A stretch of DNA of 64,000 nucleotides from Micromonospora haikouensis (GCF_900091595.1 NZ_FMCW01000009.1:165153-229152), one strand, 5' to 3'. Shown: positions 1 through 10,075, counted from the first letter of the stretch. Notes: a model not told the origin generated them from the sequence alone. Numbers and translations: made by a program.

Positions 1-821
1 TCCTGCCCCTTCGCCCCCGAACCCGCGCCCAGCGAGGCGGCGGCGACGAGCAGCCCGATGCCGACCAGCCCGATCACCGACAGCACGGCGAAGACCTTGG
101 TGCGCACGCCGGCCGCCCAGAGCAGGCCGACGACGAGGGCAAGCAGGCAGAGCATCGTGCCGACGTCGTTGTAGCCGACCAGCACGAACAGCAGCGCTAC
201 CACGGGGAACAGCGGGGTGGCCAGCTCCTTCCACCAGCCGAGCCGGGCGCCCTTGCGGGCCAGCACGTCGGCCCCCCACAGCACCAGCGCGAACTTCGCC
301 AGCTCGGAGGGCTGGAGCTGGACGCCGCCGACGAACAGCCACAGCAGGTTGGCCTCCAGCGGCCCCACCCGCTTCACCCCGAAGAACGAGTTGAGCGCGA
401 GCAGCAGGTTGAGCACCAGCAGCAGCACCACGGCGACGCCGAGCGCCGTGCCGGCCACCGACCGGTAGGTGCTCGCCGGCAGCCGCTGGCACACCCAGAA
501 CGCCACCACCCCGATCACCGCGAAGATCGCCTGCTGGGTGGCGTCGGCGAAGGCGTTGCCCTCCTCGGCGTAGTTCTTCACGCTGGTGGCCGAGAAGACC
601 ATGGTCAGGCCGATGACCAGCAGCAGACCGGCGCTGGAGATCAGCAGATAGTAGGAGGCCAGGGGCCGGGCCAGCAGGCCGCGCAGCGCGGCCAGCCCGC
701 CGGCGGCGTCCAGGCCGAAACCCGGCGCGGCGGCCGGCGGGTCGACCCCCCGGCCGCCCCCCGGGCCGCGTCGTCCGGACGTGTCGGTCGTTGTCGCGCT
801 GGCGCCTCGGTCCTCCCCCAC
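1..821 (-). CDS. ftsW: FtsW, lipid II polymerase (SEDS family), N-terminal part
   Basis: FtsW is the membrane SEDS glycosyltransferase that polymerises lipid II at the division septum together with FtsI. About 273 N-terminal residues are present; the gene runs off the left edge, so the catalytic loop and C-terminus are missing. A Gly/Pro/Arg-rich cytoplasmic tail of about 45 residues precedes several hydrophobic helices, with the family-type stretches MVFSATS and LQPSELAK. The frame has no ATG near its 5' end; GTG at 821 is the best start. The ATGs at 829 and 832 are in another frame. It is the last dcw gene in view and lies 188 bp from mraY. Confidence 0.9.
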   Translation of the reverse strand, partial: MGEDRGASATTTDTSGRRGPGGGRGVDPPAAAPGFGLDAAGGLAALRGLLARPLASYYLLISSAGLLLVIGLTMVFSATSVKNYAEEGNAFADATQQAIFAVIGVVAFWVCQRLPASTYRSVAGTALGVAVVLLLVLNLLLALNSFFGVKRVGPLEANLLWLFVGGVQLQPSELAKFALVLWGADVLARKGARLGWWKELATPLFPVVALLFVLVGYNDVGTMLCLLALVVGLLWAAGVRTKVFAVLSVIGLVGIGLLVAAASLGAGSGAKGQ

Positions 822-890
822 CCGCCCATCATCGCGAATGCGAGCGGCCCGTTCCGGCCGAACGCCGTGGTCGGCGTGTCGCCGGGCGAA

Positions 891-944
891 AGGAAGGGCC
901 CCCTGTTAACGCATTCTGCATAGCAGGGGCCCCTTCTTAACGCC
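891..944 (+). repeat. Dispersed intergenic dyad repeat, copy A
   Basis: One of five copies in the window of a ~55-bp element. Two arms, each carrying a GGGGCCCC-type palindrome, flank a core reading GTTAACGCATTCTGCATAGC. Copy A lies between ftsW and mraY, both on the minus strand, so here the element points against the genes and is about 65 bp from the mraY stop. It occupies the gap where murD is normally found. The remaining bases from 822 to 1009 show no gene. Confidence 0.85.
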
Positions 945-1009
945 TGGCGCGCCGCGCCGGCGCGCGGGGACGGGCGGCCGCGTCGGGTCGCGCGGGCCCG
1001 GCCGGCGGA

Positions 1010-2146
1010 TCAGCCCATCGCGGCGAGGAAGTCGCTGTAGAACAGGCCGAGCGCGATGGCCACGCCGATCCCCGCGATGATCCAGAACCGGACCACGATG
1101 TTGACCTCGCTCCACCCGGCCAGCTCGAAGTGGTGCTGCAGCGGCGACATGCGGAACACCCGCTTGCCGGTGGTGCGGAACGAGATGATCTGGATGACCA
1201 CCGACATCGTGATGATCACGAAGAGCCCGCCGATGATCGGCAGCAGCAGGATGGTGCGGGTGGACATCGCCATGCCGGCGATCAGGCCGCCCAGGCCGAG
1301 CGCGCCGGTGTCGCCCATGAAGATCCGGGCCGGCGAGGTGTTCCACCACAGGAAGCCCACGCAGGCCCCGGCCGCCGCCCCGGCGATCAGCGCGATCTCC
1401 AGCGGGTCCCGCACCGTGTAGCAGTAGTTGTCCGGGTTCGCCGTGTACGACGGGTCGGCGCACCAGTGCCGGTACTGCCAGAACGCGATCAGCGCGTACG
1501 CGGCGAGGACCATCACCGACGCGCCGGTGGCCAGGCCGTCCAGGCCGTCGGTGAGGTTCACGCCGTTGGTCGCCGCCATCACCACGAAGATGAAGATGAC
1601 CACCGCGCCGATCTTGGTGACGTCCAGCGCGGGGATGTCCCGGATGAAGCTCAGCGTCGTGGCGCCCACGGTCTCGGTGTTGGTGGCCGCCCCGCTGGCG
1701 TCGGTCATGCTGCTGGGGAAGTAGAGCGCGACGACGCCGAAGGCCGCGCCGACCAGGATCTGACCGGCCAGCTTGCCCCGCTTGTTGAGCCCGCCGCTGT
1801 TGCGCTTGCGGACCTTCAGGAAGTCGTCGATGAAGCCGACCGCGCCGGAGAACACCATCAGGCCCAGCAGCACCAGCGCGGTGATGGTCGGCTCGACCTG
1901 GGCGATCTGCGCGTCCGGCAGGGTGGTCAGGGCGAGGTGCCCGGCGACGTACGCGATGACCGTGGCCAGGATGAAGACCACGCCGCCCATCGTCGGCGTG
2001 CCCTTCTTGCCCTCGTTGCTGGCGAGCCCGAGGTTCGATCGGATCGGCTGGCCGGCCTTGAGCCGGGCGAACACCTTGATCGCGATCGGGGTGCAGAACA
2101 GCGAGACGAGGAACGCCACGCCGATGGCGACGATCACCGCCCTCAT
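1010..2146 (-). CDS. mraY: MraY, phospho-MurNAc-pentapeptide translocase
   Basis: An integral membrane enzyme that transfers phospho-MurNAc-pentapeptide from UDP to undecaprenyl phosphate, giving lipid I. The 378-residue length and about ten hydrophobic segments fit the family. Visible motifs are the Asp pair in FIDDFLK (D107, D108), [12 protein letters not shown] (194-205), FMGDTG (276-281) and the His pair in PLQHHFE (338-339). The ATG at 2146 overlaps the murF stop by 4 nt (ATGA), so the two are probably translationally coupled. The downstream neighbour is ftsW rather than the usual murD. Confidence 0.97.
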   Translation of the reverse strand: MRAVIVAIGVAFLVSLFCTPIAIKVFARLKAGQPIRSNLGLASNEGKKGTPTMGGVVFILATVIAYVAGHLALTTLPDAQIAQVEPTITALVLLGLMVFSGAVGFIDDFLKVRKRNSGGLNKRGKLAGQILVGAAFGVVALYFPSSMTDASGAATNTETVGATTLSFIRDIPALDVTKIGAVVIFIFVVMAATNGVNLTDGLDGLATGASVMVLAAYALIAFWQYRHWCADPSYTANPDNYCYTVRDPLEIALIAGAAAGACVGFLWWNTSPARIFMGDTGALGLGGLIAGMAMSTRTILLLPIIGGLFVIITMSVVIQIISFRTTGKRVFRMSPLQHHFELAGWSEVNIVVRFWIIAGIGVAIALGLFYSDFLAAMG

Positions 2147-3543
2147 GCGGCGGCACCCCCGTCCGCGGCGTCGGCGCGCAGCGCGTCGGCCACCTCCCAG
2201 GTGCGGTACCGGGAGCCCTTCACCAGGACGACGTCGCCCGCCCGTAGTTCACTCCGCAGCACCTCGACGGCCGCCGCCTGATCGGTGAGCAGCACCGATC
2301 CTCCTCCCCAGTCCTCTACCGCTGTCGCGCCCTCGTGGATCGGCGCCGCCGGCTCGCCCACCACGAGCAGCCGGTCCACACCCAGCTCGGCCGCGAGCCG
2401 GCCGACCTCCAGGTGCCCCTGTCGTTCGTACTCCCCCAGCTCGGCCATGTAGCCGAGCACCGCGACCGCCCGTCCCGCGCCGCGCATCCCGGCGAGCGCC
2501 CGCAGCGCCACCGCCGTGGACGCCGGGTTCGCGTTGTACGAGTCGTCGATCACCGTCACGCCGTCGGGGCGCTCGAAGACGTCCATCCGCCGGGTGGAGA
2601 CCAGACCCAGCTCGCCCAGCGCGGCGGCCAGTTCGGCCAGCGGCATGCCCAGCTCCCGGGCCACCGCGGCGGCGGCCAGCGAGTTCGACACCTGGTGCCG
2701 GCCGGTGAGCCCGAGCCGCACGGCCGCGCTCCCCTCCGGGGTCACCAGGGTGTACGCGGCCCGCCCGCGCCCGTCCAGCGTCACGTCCACGGCCCGCACG
2801 TCGGCGTGCGCGGCCTCGCCGTAGCGCACCACCCGGGCGGCGGTGCGGGCGGCCATCGCGTCGACGAGCGGGTCGTCGGCGTTGAGCACGGCCAGCCCGT
2901 CGGCGGGCAGCGACTCGACCAGCTCCCCCTTGGCCAGCGCGATGTTCTCCACCGAGCCGAACTCGCCGAGGTGCGCCACGCCGACGTTGAGCACCACCGA
3001 GATGCGCGGCGGCACCACCTCGCACAGGTAGCGCACGTGCCCCACCCCCCGGGCGCCCTTCTCCAGCACCAGGAAGCGGGTGTCCGCGTCGGCCTGCAGC
3101 GCCGTCCACGGGTGGCCCAGCTCGTTGTTGAACGACCCGGGCGGGGCCACCGTGGGGCCGAGCCGCCCGGTGAGCTGGGCGATCAGGTCCTTGGTGGTGG
3201 TCTTGCCCGACGAACCGGTCAGCCCGATCACGGTCAGCGCGGGCAGCCGGTCCACGACCGCGCGGGCCAGCCGGCCCATCGCGTCGAGGGCGTCGCCGAC
3301 GAGCACCATGGGCACCCCGGGCACCTGCCGGGTGCCGAGCACCGCCACCGCGCCGGCGGCCACGGCACCGGCGGCGTAGTCGTGGCCGTCCACCTTCTCG
3401 CCGGGGAACGCCACGAACAGCGCGCCCGGCCCGGCCTTGCGCGAGTCGAACTCCACCGGGCCCGTCACCCGGGCGGCCGGGTCGGCGGCGACCAGCCGGC
3501 CGCCGACCGCCTCGGCCACCTCGGCCACCGTCAGCGGGATCAT
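2143..3543 (-). CDS. murF: MurF, UDP-MurNAc-tripeptide D-Ala-D-Ala ligase
   Basis: A cytoplasmic ATP-dependent ligase that adds D-alanyl-D-alanine to the UDP-MurNAc tripeptide. The 466 residues contain the Mur ligase P-loop GSSGKTTT (110-117), the central-domain motif NNELGHP and a C-terminal DDSYNANP motif. The start is fixed by the sequence MIPLTVAEV, whose ATG at 3543 overlaps the murE stop by 4 nt. The open frame extends much further upstream, but that part is murE read out of frame. It lies between murE and mraY in the dcw operon. Confidence 0.97.
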   Translation of the reverse strand: MIPLTVAEVAEAVGGRLVAADPAARVTGPVEFDSRKAGPGALFVAFPGEKVDGHDYAAGAVAAGAVAVLGTRQVPGVPMVLVGDALDAMGRLARAVVDRLPALTVIGLTGSSGKTTTKDLIAQLTGRLGPTVAPPGSFNNELGHPWTALQADADTRFLVLEKGARGVGHVRYLCEVVPPRISVVLNVGVAHLGEFGSVENIALAKGELVESLPADGLAVLNADDPLVDAMAARTAARVVRYGEAAHADVRAVDVTLDGRGRAAYTLVTPEGSAAVRLGLTGRHQVSNSLAAAAVARELGMPLAELAAALGELGLVSTRRMDVFERPDGVTVIDDSYNANPASTAVALRALAGMRGAGRAVAVLGYMAELGEYERQGHLEVGRLAAELGVDRLLVVGEPAAPIHEGATAVEDWGGGSVLLTDQAAAVEVLRSELRAGDVVLVKGSRYRTWEVADALRADAADGGAAA

Positions 3544-5063
3544 CGCCGGCCCGCCAGGTCCCCGAAGCGGGCGCGCAGCGCGTCGGCCAGCTCCGTACGA
3601 TCGTCGAACGGCAACACCTCGCCGCCCACCTCCTGCCCACGTTCGTGCCCCTTGCCGAGCACGGCGACCACGTCCCCCGGGGCGGCCAGCCGGACCGCCT
3701 CGTCGATCGCCGCGCGCCGGCCGGCCACCTCGACGATCCGCGCCGGCGTGGCGGCGGCGTGCGCCCCGGCCAGCACCTCCGCCCGGATCGCGCCCGGCTC
3801 CTCGGTGCGCGGGTTGTCGTCGGTCACCAGCACCACGTCGGCGCCCCGGGCGGCGGCGGCGCCCATCTCCGGCCGCTTGCCGCGGTCCCGGTCGCCACCG
3901 GCGCCGATGACGCAGATCAGCCGCCCGGCGCTCAGCTCGCGCAGCGCGGCCAGGGCCGCCACGATCGCGTCGGTCTTGTGCGCGTAGTCGACCACGCCGC
4001 GCACCGGCCCGGCCGCCGAGACCAGCTCCAGCCGGCCGGGCACCCCGCCGCAGGCGGCCACCCCGGCGGCGGCCGTGGCCGCGTCCACCCCCGCGCCGAC
4101 CAGCGCGGCGATGGCCAGCAGGGCGTTGGCGACGTTGTGCCGCCCGGGCAGCGCGACCCCGGCCGGCACGGTCAGCCCGCCGGGGCCGTGCGCGGTGAAC
4201 CGCTGCGCGTAGCCCTCGCCGTCGACGTCGGTGGCGTACCAGGTGGCGGTGGGGTCGCCGGCGGCCGAGTAGCTGACCGTGGCGGGGGTGTACAGCGCGC
4301 GCAGCGCCGACTCGTCGTGGTTGAGCACCTCGACGGCGCAACGCCCGTCGAACAGCTGCGCCTTCGCCGCGAAGTAGTCCGCCGAGTCGGCGTGGAAGTC
4401 CAGGTGGTCGGAGCCGAAGTTGGTGTAGCCGCCGACGGCGAACCGCACCCCGCCGACCCGGCCCATGGCCAGGGCGTGGCTGGAGACCTCCATGACCAGC
4501 GCGGTGACCCCGCGCTCCCGGGCGGCGGCGAGCATGGCGTGCAGGTCGGTGGCCTCCGGGGTGGTGCGCACGCTGTCGACGACCAGGTCGCCCAGCCGGG
4601 TCTCCACCGTGCCGATGAGGCCCGTGACGTGGCCGGCGGCGCGCAGCCCCGACTCCACGAGGTAGGCCGTGGAGGTCTTGCCGGCGGTGCCGGTGATCCC
4701 GATGACGGTCAGGCCTGCGGTGGGGTCGCCGTAGACGGCGGAGGCGAGCGCGCCGAGCACCGCGCGGGGGTCGGGCACCACCAGCGCCGGCAGGCCCGCC
4801 GCGGCCACGGCCGGCGCGCCGGCCGGGTCGGTGAGGGCGGCCACCGCGCCGGCCCCGGCCGCGGCGGCGGCGAACTCCGCGCCGTGGCGGCGGGCGCCGG
4901 GCAGCGCCGCGTACAGGTCGCCGGGGCGGACCTCCTGGCTGGCGTGGGTCACCCCGGTCACCACCTGGTCGGCGGCCCCCTCGGGGGCCTCGACGGCGAG
5001 CCGGTCGGCGAGTTCGCCGAGCCGGAGTCCGGTCACGGTACGGGGGCGTGGATTGCCGGGCAC
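3540..5063 (-). CDS. murE: MurE, UDP-MurNAc-dipeptide:diaminopimelate ligase
   Basis: Adds the third amino acid to UDP-MurNAc-L-Ala-D-Glu. The 507 residues carry the P-loop GTAGKTS (125-131) and, near residues 416-419, the DNPR motif that marks ligases selecting meso-diaminopimelate rather than lysine. This fits actinomycete DAP-type walls; Micromonospora is known for meso- and 3-hydroxy-DAP. Its stop overlaps the murF start by 4 nt, and about 90 bp separate it from ftsI upstream. Family assignment is certain; the exact DAP variant used is not visible. Confidence 0.96.
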   Translation of the reverse strand: MPGNPRPRTVTGLRLGELADRLAVEAPEGAADQVVTGVTHASQEVRPGDLYAALPGARRHGAEFAAAAAGAGAVAALTDPAGAPAVAAAGLPALVVPDPRAVLGALASAVYGDPTAGLTVIGITGTAGKTSTAYLVESGLRAAGHVTGLIGTVETRLGDLVVDSVRTTPEATDLHAMLAAARERGVTALVMEVSSHALAMGRVGGVRFAVGGYTNFGSDHLDFHADSADYFAAKAQLFDGRCAVEVLNHDESALRALYTPATVSYSAAGDPTATWYATDVDGEGYAQRFTAHGPGGLTVPAGVALPGRHNVANALLAIAALVGAGVDAATAAAGVAACGGVPGRLELVSAAGPVRGVVDYAHKTDAIVAALAALRELSAGRLICVIGAGGDRDRGKRPEMGAAAARGADVVLVTDDNPRTEEPGAIRAEVLAGAHAAATPARIVEVAGRRAAIDEAVRLAAPGDVVAVLGKGHERGQEVGGEVLPFDDRTELADALRARFGDLAGRR

Positions 5064-5154
5064 GGCGTCAGACCCTACCCGGTCGTCCGGTTCCGGCCGT
5101 ACAGCCGCCCCGGTGGTTCGTCCCCATCAACCGATGATGTCCCGCCGCGCCTGG

Positions 5155-7383
5155 TCAGCGCGGAAAGACCTCGAACTTGGGCGCCGGCGCGCCGGACGGC
5201 GGGACCCGGTTGCGGCTGAGCGTGAAGCCCATGATGTCGCGGAACGCGGGCGCGGCGACCGCCCCGCCACCGCCGCCGGGGCTCCACACGAAGACCGCCA
5301 CCACGAAGCGCGGATTGTCGGCCGGCGCCATCCCGATGAACGAGCCGACCTCGCCGGGCTGCTGCTTGCCGTCGACGTAGCGGATGCCGGTGCCGGTCTT
5401 GCCGGCGACCCGGTAGCCGGGCACCGCGGCCGCGAGCCCGGTGGCCCCGTCGACGGTGGTGACCGCCTCCAGCATGGTGCGCAGCGCCTTCGCGTTGGCC
5501 GGGCTGAGCACCGGCCGGGTGACCGGCGCCTTGCCCGGCGTACGGCTGCCGTCCTTGCCGCTGATCACCTCCTTGATCAGGTGCGGCTGGACGTACGTGC
5601 CGTTGTTGGCGATCGCGGCGTACGCGGCGGCCATCTGCAGCGGGGTGGCGTCGACGCTGTGCCCGATCGGCACCGACCCGTACGACGACCCGCTCCACGA
5701 CTGGGCGGGCAGCAACCGGCCGCTGGCCTCCCCCGGGATGCCCTCGCCGGTGGGCTGGCCGAGCCCGAAGCGCTTCTGGTAGTCGATCAGCCGGTCCGGG
5801 CCGAGCTTGTCGGCGATCTCGATGGTGCCGACGTTCGACGAGTACGCGAGCATCCCCGGCAGGCTCATCAGCCGCCCGTTCGCCGGGTGGGTGTCGCGGA
5901 AGGTGGTGTCGCCCCGGACGATGCTGTCGGGGATCGGCAGCGCCGTGTCGGGGGTGATCACCCCCTCCTGGAGCGCCGCGCCGAACGTGATCGCCTTGTG
6001 GATGGAGCCGGGGTCGACCACGAAGCTGGTGGCCGCGTCCTCCCGGTCGGTCGGCTCGCTCTCCTGCGGCTTCGCCGCGTTGTAGGTGGGGTGGCTGGCC
6101 TGGGCCAGCACCTCGCCGGTGGGCACGTCGAGGACGATGGCGACGCCGACGCTGCCCTGCACCTTGGCCACCTGGCTCTTGAGCACCTGCTGCGCCTTGA
6201 ACTGCAGGTCCCGGTCGATGGTCAACTGCAGGGAGCTCCCCGGCTTGGGCAGGGTGGTGCTGCTGTAGCCGCCGGGGATCGGCGCGTCGAGCTTGCCCTG
6301 GCCGGCCTCGTACACCCGGCGGCCGATCTCGCCGCGCAGCAGGTCGTCGTAGCGGGCCTCCAGGCCCTCCAGGCCGACCATGTCCTGGCTGGTGAAGCCG
6401 ATCAGGTTGGCGGCCAGGTCGCCGCCGGGCACCTCGCGCCGCTCGTCGCGGTGCACGCCGATGCCGTACAGGTCGAGCGCCACGATCTTCTTGGCGGTGG
6501 GGACGTCGACGCCCCGGGCCAGGTATTCGAACTGGGAGGCTTTCCCGTTCTCCAGGGTGCGCGGCTTCATCCGCTCGGCCAGCTCGGAGGCCGGACGGCC
6601 GAGCAGGGGCGACAGCGCCCGCGCGGTCTCCGTGCGGTCCCTGACCCGGGTCGGGTCGGCGAAGACGTACCGGGCCTCGACGCTGTTGGCCAGCGGGGCG
6701 CCGGTGCGGTCGTAGATCGCGCCCCGGGGGGCGGGCAGGTCGATCCGGATCACCCGGTCGGCGAGACCGCCGCCGGCGTACGCCGGGGTGTCGACCGCCT
6801 GGAGGAAGACCAGCCGGACGCCGATGGTGGCGAACAGCGCGAGGACGAGCAGGGTGCCCAGGCGCAGCCGGCGGCGCGGGTCGGCCAGCCGGGGCGGCTT
6901 GCGGGGCTTGCGCGGCGACCGCCCGGCGGCGGGCCGGGTGGGGCGGGTGGGGCGGCGCGGGCCGCGCCCGGCGGGCCGGCGGCGCGGCGGGCGCGGCGCG
7001 TCATCGTCGTCGTCGGGCCGTGCCCGGGTGGGCACGGTCCGGACCACCGCGGCGCGCGCGGCCGGGACGGGTTCCCGGCGGCCGGCGCGACCGCCGCCGG
7101 CCCGGCCGCCGTCGAGCACCTGCAACGCCGGCCGGAACGGGTCACCGCCGGCCCGGCCGCCCCGTGGGGTACGCCGCTGCTCGGCGCCCCCGGCGGTCGG
7201 CCGGCCCGCCGCCTGGCGCTCCTCGCGGACGGTGCGCCCCCGGGGGGTGTACGCCCGCGCGTCGGAGATGCCCTGCACGCCGGGCTCGCCGGTGCGCGGC
7301 TCACCCCGCCCGCCGGTGGCCCGCGACGAACCGCGCCGGGAGCCCGAAGGGTCCCGGCGCGGTTCCTCAGCTCTCGGCGGCAC
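5155..7383 (-). CDS. ftsI: FtsI/PbpB, septal class B penicillin-binding protein
   Basis: Septal transpeptidase that cross-links peptidoglycan made by FtsW. The 742 residues comprise an unusually long basic, Pro/Arg-rich cytoplasmic tail (about 1-170), one membrane helix (about 175-195), a PBP dimerisation domain and a C-terminal transpeptidase domain. All three active-site motifs are intact: SIHK with nucleophile S460, SSN at 515-517 and KTG at 662-664. The start is a GTG 5 nt after the ftsL stop. The long N-terminal tail is typical of actinobacterial PbpB, where it contacts other division proteins. Confidence 0.95.
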   Translation of the reverse strand: MPPRAEEPRRDPSGSRRGSSRATGGRGEPRTGEPGVQGISDARAYTPRGRTVREERQAAGRPTAGGAEQRRTPRGGRAGGDPFRPALQVLDGGRAGGGRAGRREPVPAARAAVVRTVPTRARPDDDDDAPRPPRRRPAGRGPRRPTRPTRPAAGRSPRKPRKPPRLADPRRRLRLGTLLVLALFATIGVRLVFLQAVDTPAYAGGGLADRVIRIDLPAPRGAIYDRTGAPLANSVEARYVFADPTRVRDRTETARALSPLLGRPASELAERMKPRTLENGKASQFEYLARGVDVPTAKKIVALDLYGIGVHRDERREVPGGDLAANLIGFTSQDMVGLEGLEARYDDLLRGEIGRRVYEAGQGKLDAPIPGGYSSTTLPKPGSSLQLTIDRDLQFKAQQVLKSQVAKVQGSVGVAIVLDVPTGEVLAQASHPTYNAAKPQESEPTDREDAATSFVVDPGSIHKAITFGAALQEGVITPDTALPIPDSIVRGDTTFRDTHPANGRLMSLPGMLAYSSNVGTIEIADKLGPDRLIDYQKRFGLGQPTGEGIPGEASGRLLPAQSWSGSSYGSVPIGHSVDATPLQMAAAYAAIANNGTYVQPHLIKEVISGKDGSRTPGKAPVTRPVLSPANAKALRTMLEAVTTVDGATGLAAAVPGYRVAGKTGTGIRYVDGKQQPGEVGSFIGMAPADNPRFVVAVFVWSPGGGGGAVAAPAFRDIMGFTLSRNRVPPSGAPAPKFEVFPR

Positions 7384-7388
7384 CCCGA

Positions 7389-8027
7389 TCAGCCCCCCGC
7401 ACCCTGCTGGCTGGTGACCGACGGCTGGCCGTTGGCCGGCTGCGGCACCCCGATCACCCGGCCGTCCGGCAGCCGGATGTACGCCGGCTCCTCCGCCTCG
7501 ACCATGCCGAGCCGGCGGGCCGTGGCGGTGAGGTTGCCGGGCGCCTTCGCGTCGGCGATCTCCTTGTCCAGCTGCTGCTGGTCCACGTCGAGCTTGGCCT
7601 GCTGCTGCTGGAGCCGCTCCAGCCGGAACGAGTTCTCGTTGATCTTGGTGTTGACCAGCAGGATGCCGAGCACCCCGCCGACGACCAGCACCAGGATCAG
7701 CGCCACGAACGGCGCCCGCGGCACCGACACCGGCGGCGGCGGGGCGACCCGCAGCCGCGGCGACGGGCTCGCCGCCGCACGGGCCCGCTCGGTCGTGCCG
7801 GCCCGCTCGGCCGGGCTGACCCGCTCGGTCGGGCGCAGCGCGGCGCTGCCGTTGGTCGGGAACTCGCGCGCCCCCCGGGCGCGAGTCTCCCCCTGCCGGT
7901 CGAGCCGGCCGGCCCCCGGAGCCGGCATCCCGGCCCGCGTGGTCCGCTGCGCCGCGATCCGGCCCCCCGACCGCGGTGCGCGCTGCCCGACGCCGGTGTC
8001 CCGGCCGTCGCGCTTGTCAGCGTTCAT
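7389..8027 (-). CDS. ftsL: FtsL-like bitopic septum-formation protein
   Basis: A 212-residue protein with a charged cytoplasmic N-terminal half, one membrane helix ([18 protein letters not shown]) and a short Gln-rich coiled coil followed by an extracellular tail. This is the architecture and position of FtsL, which pairs with FtsB/FtsQ and activates FtsWI. Sequence conservation in the family is poor, so the call rests on topology and synteny. Its ATG at 8027 overlaps the rsmH stop by 4 nt. Confidence 0.88.
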   Translation of the reverse strand: MNADKRDGRDTGVGQRAPRSGGRIAAQRTTRAGMPAPGAGRLDRQGETRARGAREFPTNGSAALRPTERVSPAERAGTTERARAAASPSPRLRVAPPPPVSVPRAPFVALILVLVVGGVLGILLVNTKINENSFRLERLQQQQAKLDVDQQQLDKEIADAKAPGNLTATARRLGMVEAEEPAYIRLPDGRVIGVPQPANGQPSVTSQQGAGG

Positions 8028-9115
8028 CTTCTTCCCTCCCCCTCTTCGTCCGTCCCTGCGCCCGTCGACCCCGGATCCGCCGATCCGGTCCCCGGTTGGT
8101 GCATCGCCCTGACCCGCCGGCGGGGCCGTTCGCGGTCGGCCCGCCCCTGTCGCTCCGCGTCCGGGTCGATCCGTTCCGCGGCCCGCAGCCGCACCGACGC
8201 GGCACGCGGGTTCGCGGCGACCTCCGCCTCCCCGGGCAGCTCCGCGCCCCGGCTGAGCAGCCGGAACGTCGGACCCGACCCGGGCAGCTCGACCGGGAGG
8301 TCGACCGGGCCCTTGCTGCGGACCCGGTCGGTGAGGGCCGCCTTGGTGAGCCTGTCCTCCAGCGAGTGGTAGGACAGGACCACCATGCGACCGCCCACGG
8401 TGAGCTTGTCGAGAGCGGCCGGCAGCGCCGTCTCCAGCGCCGCCAGCTCCCTGTTTACCTCGATCCGTAAAGCCTGAAACGTTCTCTTGGCCGGGTGTCC
8501 CCCGGTTCGTCGGGCTGGTGCGGGAATGCTCTCCCTGACCAGTTCCGCCAACCGCGCCGACGAGGTGATCCGGGCCCGTTCCCGCTCCCGCAGGATCGCC
8601 GAGGCGATCCTCGGGGCGAACTTCTCCTCCCCGTACACCCGCAGCACCCGGGCCAGATCCGGGTGGGAGTAGGTGTTGACCACCTCCTCGGCGGTCACCC
8701 CCCGGGTCTGGTCCATCCGCATGTCCAGCGGCGCGTCCTGTGCGTAGGCGAACCCGCGGTCGGGCGCGTCCAACTGGAGCGAGGAGACGCCCAGGTCGAA
8801 CAGGACGCCGTCGATCGCCGGGTAACCCAGCCGGGCCAGCACCTCGGGCAGCTCGTCGTAGACGGCGTGCTCGAGGTGGACCCGGTCGGCGAACCGGGCC
8901 AGCCGGACCCGCGCGTGGGCGAGGGCCTCGGTGTCCCGGTCCAGCCCGATCAGCACCGTGCGCGGATGCCGTTGCAGCACCGCCTCGGCGTGACCGGCCA
9001 GGCCCAGCGTGGCGTCGACGTGGATCGTGCGGTCGCCCCTGTCCAGCGCGGGGGCCAGCAACTCGAGACACCGCTCGAGCAGCACCGGCACGTGCGTGCC
9101 GCGAAGCTCCCCCAT
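8024..9115 (-). CDS. rsmH: RsmH (MraW), 16S rRNA m4C1402 methyltransferase
   Basis: SAM-dependent methylation of the N4 of C1402 in 16S rRNA. The 363 residues begin [13 protein letters not shown]; the SAM-binding segment [22 protein letters not shown] and SYHSLEDRL are all present. The start is ATG 9115, chosen because GGTGGGGG lies 5 nt upstream and because homology begins here; the open frame extends further upstream with no family similarity. The C-terminus has a basic, Gly/Glu-rich extension of about 40 residues. It sits between mraZ (202-bp spacer) and ftsL (4-nt overlap). Confidence 0.95.
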   Translation of the reverse strand: MGELRGTHVPVLLERCLELLAPALDRGDRTIHVDATLGLAGHAEAVLQRHPRTVLIGLDRDTEALAHARVRLARFADRVHLEHAVYDELPEVLARLGYPAIDGVLFDLGVSSLQLDAPDRGFAYAQDAPLDMRMDQTRGVTAEEVVNTYSHPDLARVLRVYGEEKFAPRIASAILRERERARITSSARLAELVRESIPAPARRTGGHPAKRTFQALRIEVNRELAALETALPAALDKLTVGGRMVVLSYHSLEDRLTKAALTDRVRSKGPVDLPVELPGSGPTFRLLSRGAELPGEAEVAANPRAASVRLRAAERIDPDAERQGRADRERPRRRVRAMHQPGTGSADPGSTGAGTDEEGEGRR

Positions 9116-9242
9116 GTCGACCCCCACCGGTTGAACCGTCCGTTTCTCTCCGCGCCTGTCGTCGGACGACGCCTCCGTCGTACCGCCAGATCCCCATCCG
9201 CTCCCGCCCACCGGAGGCCGCGGCCCTCCGGGAGATCGTGCG

Positions 9243-9268
9243 CCTGGCACCGGGGAAGGGGTGCCAGG
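9243..9268 (-). other. Hairpin in the mraZ-rsmH spacer
   Basis: A 9-bp perfect stem (CCTGGCACC with GGTGCCAGG, 8-nt loop) lies in the 202-bp transcribed spacer between mraZ and rsmH. A second weaker stem (CCGGAGG/CCTCCGG) follows around 9216-9240. No U tract follows, so it is not an intrinsic terminator. A structured RNA element upstream of mraW has been described in actinobacteria; whether this belongs to it needs a covariance-model search. Confidence 0.35.
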
Positions 9269-9317
9269 AACTCGAAAGCGGCTGGAGATCTCGCAGTACG
9301 TCGGGCGTCGTCACGCC

Positions 9318-9749
9318 CTACAGACCGCCGGGCAGCACCCCCTCCTCGATGTCGGCGAAGTCGTCTTCGCTGTCGGCGAGGTAGGCCTCCCAGGCCGCCT
9401 TGTCCCAGACCTCCACCCGCGTGCTCGCGCCGATGACCACCAGGTCACGGTCGAGCCCGGCGTACGCCCGCAGGTGCGCCGGGACGGTGACCCGCCCCTG
9501 CTTGTCCGGGACCTCGTCGTGCGCGCTGGCGAAGAAGACCCGGCTGTAGGCGCGGGCCGCCTTGTTCGTCATGGGTTGCGCGCGCAACTGGTCGGCGATG
9601 CGCTGGAACTCGGGCATCGGGAAGACGTAGAGACAGCGATCCTGCCCTTTGGTGATCACGACACCCCCCGCCAGCTCATCCCGGAACTTCGCCGGAAGGA
9701 TCAACCGGCCCTTGTCGTCCAGGCGCGGGGTGTGGGTGCCGAGGAACAT
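9318..9749 (-). CDS. mraZ: MraZ, transcriptional regulator of the dcw cluster
   Basis: A 143-residue protein made of two SpoVT/AbrB-like halves, each with the conserved core: [13 protein letters not shown] near residue 11 and [13 protein letters not shown] near residue 82. MraZ forms a ring-shaped oligomer that binds short direct repeats in its own promoter and controls dcw transcription. Direct GTGG-type repeats with 10-bp spacing lie 84-109 bp upstream on the same strand. It is the first gene of the minus-strand wall cluster and diverges from murT. Confidence 0.96.
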   Translation of the reverse strand: MFLGTHTPRLDDKGRLILPAKFRDELAGGVVITKGQDRCLYVFPMPEFQRIADQLRAQPMTNKAARAYSRVFFASAHDEVPDKQGRVTVPAHLRAYAGLDRDLVVIGASTRVEVWDKAAWEAYLADSEDDFADIEEGVLPGGL

Positions 9750-9832
9750 CGGCCCAACCCCCTCGCCCTTGCAGCGGCGTTCGCGGCGCCGCTCCCCCCG
9801 GGCCGGTGGGCCCTCCCGGCCTCACCATTGGT

Positions 9833-9858
9833 CCCCACTCTACTCCACTTCCCTCCAC
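9833..9858 (-). promoter_or_regulatory. MraZ-type binding boxes facing mraZ
   Basis: Read on the minus strand there are three direct repeats, GTGGAG (9858-9853), GTGGAG (9848-9843) and GTGGGG (9838-9833), spaced exactly 10 bp. MraZ boxes in other bacteria are TGGGN-like repeats with the same 10-bp period, so this is the likely autoregulatory site. The identification is by pattern and position only. Confidence 0.65.
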
Positions 9859-9920
9859 CTGCAACCAGAATCGCCCGCGCGGCGCGTCGTCGTCGGCGAC
9901 AAAACAGCACGTCAGAAGGG

Positions 9921-9936
9921 GTGGAGCGAAGTGGAG
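9921..9936 (+). promoter_or_regulatory. Second set of MraZ-type boxes, opposite orientation
   Basis: On the plus strand two GTGGAG repeats (9921-9926 and 9931-9936) have the same 10-bp spacing as the array upstream of mraZ but point toward murT. Together the arrays form an inverted arrangement in the 339-bp mraZ-murT intergenic region. The rest of that region shows no gene. Confidence 0.55.
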
Positions 9937-10075
9937 GGCCGCGGCGCCCCCACCCCGGCGTCCACTACCCGACATAGATCGACTCCATCCGGTCGACCGC
10001 GCTCCGGCCGTCCGCCCGGGTGGCCCGGCCGAACGGTTCGCCGTCGGCGGCGATCTGGCGGGGGCGGCGGTCCGG

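Noticed and set aside
641..832. 63-codon ORF starting at two ATGs just upstream of ftsW
   Set aside because: It is in a different frame from FtsW and overlaps its N-terminus; FtsW similarity starts in the frame opened by GTG 821.
1130..2281. Long plus-strand open frame across mraY
   Set aside because: Its protein is His/Asp/Gly/Arg-rich antisense translation typical of high-GC DNA; mraY on the other strand is unambiguous.
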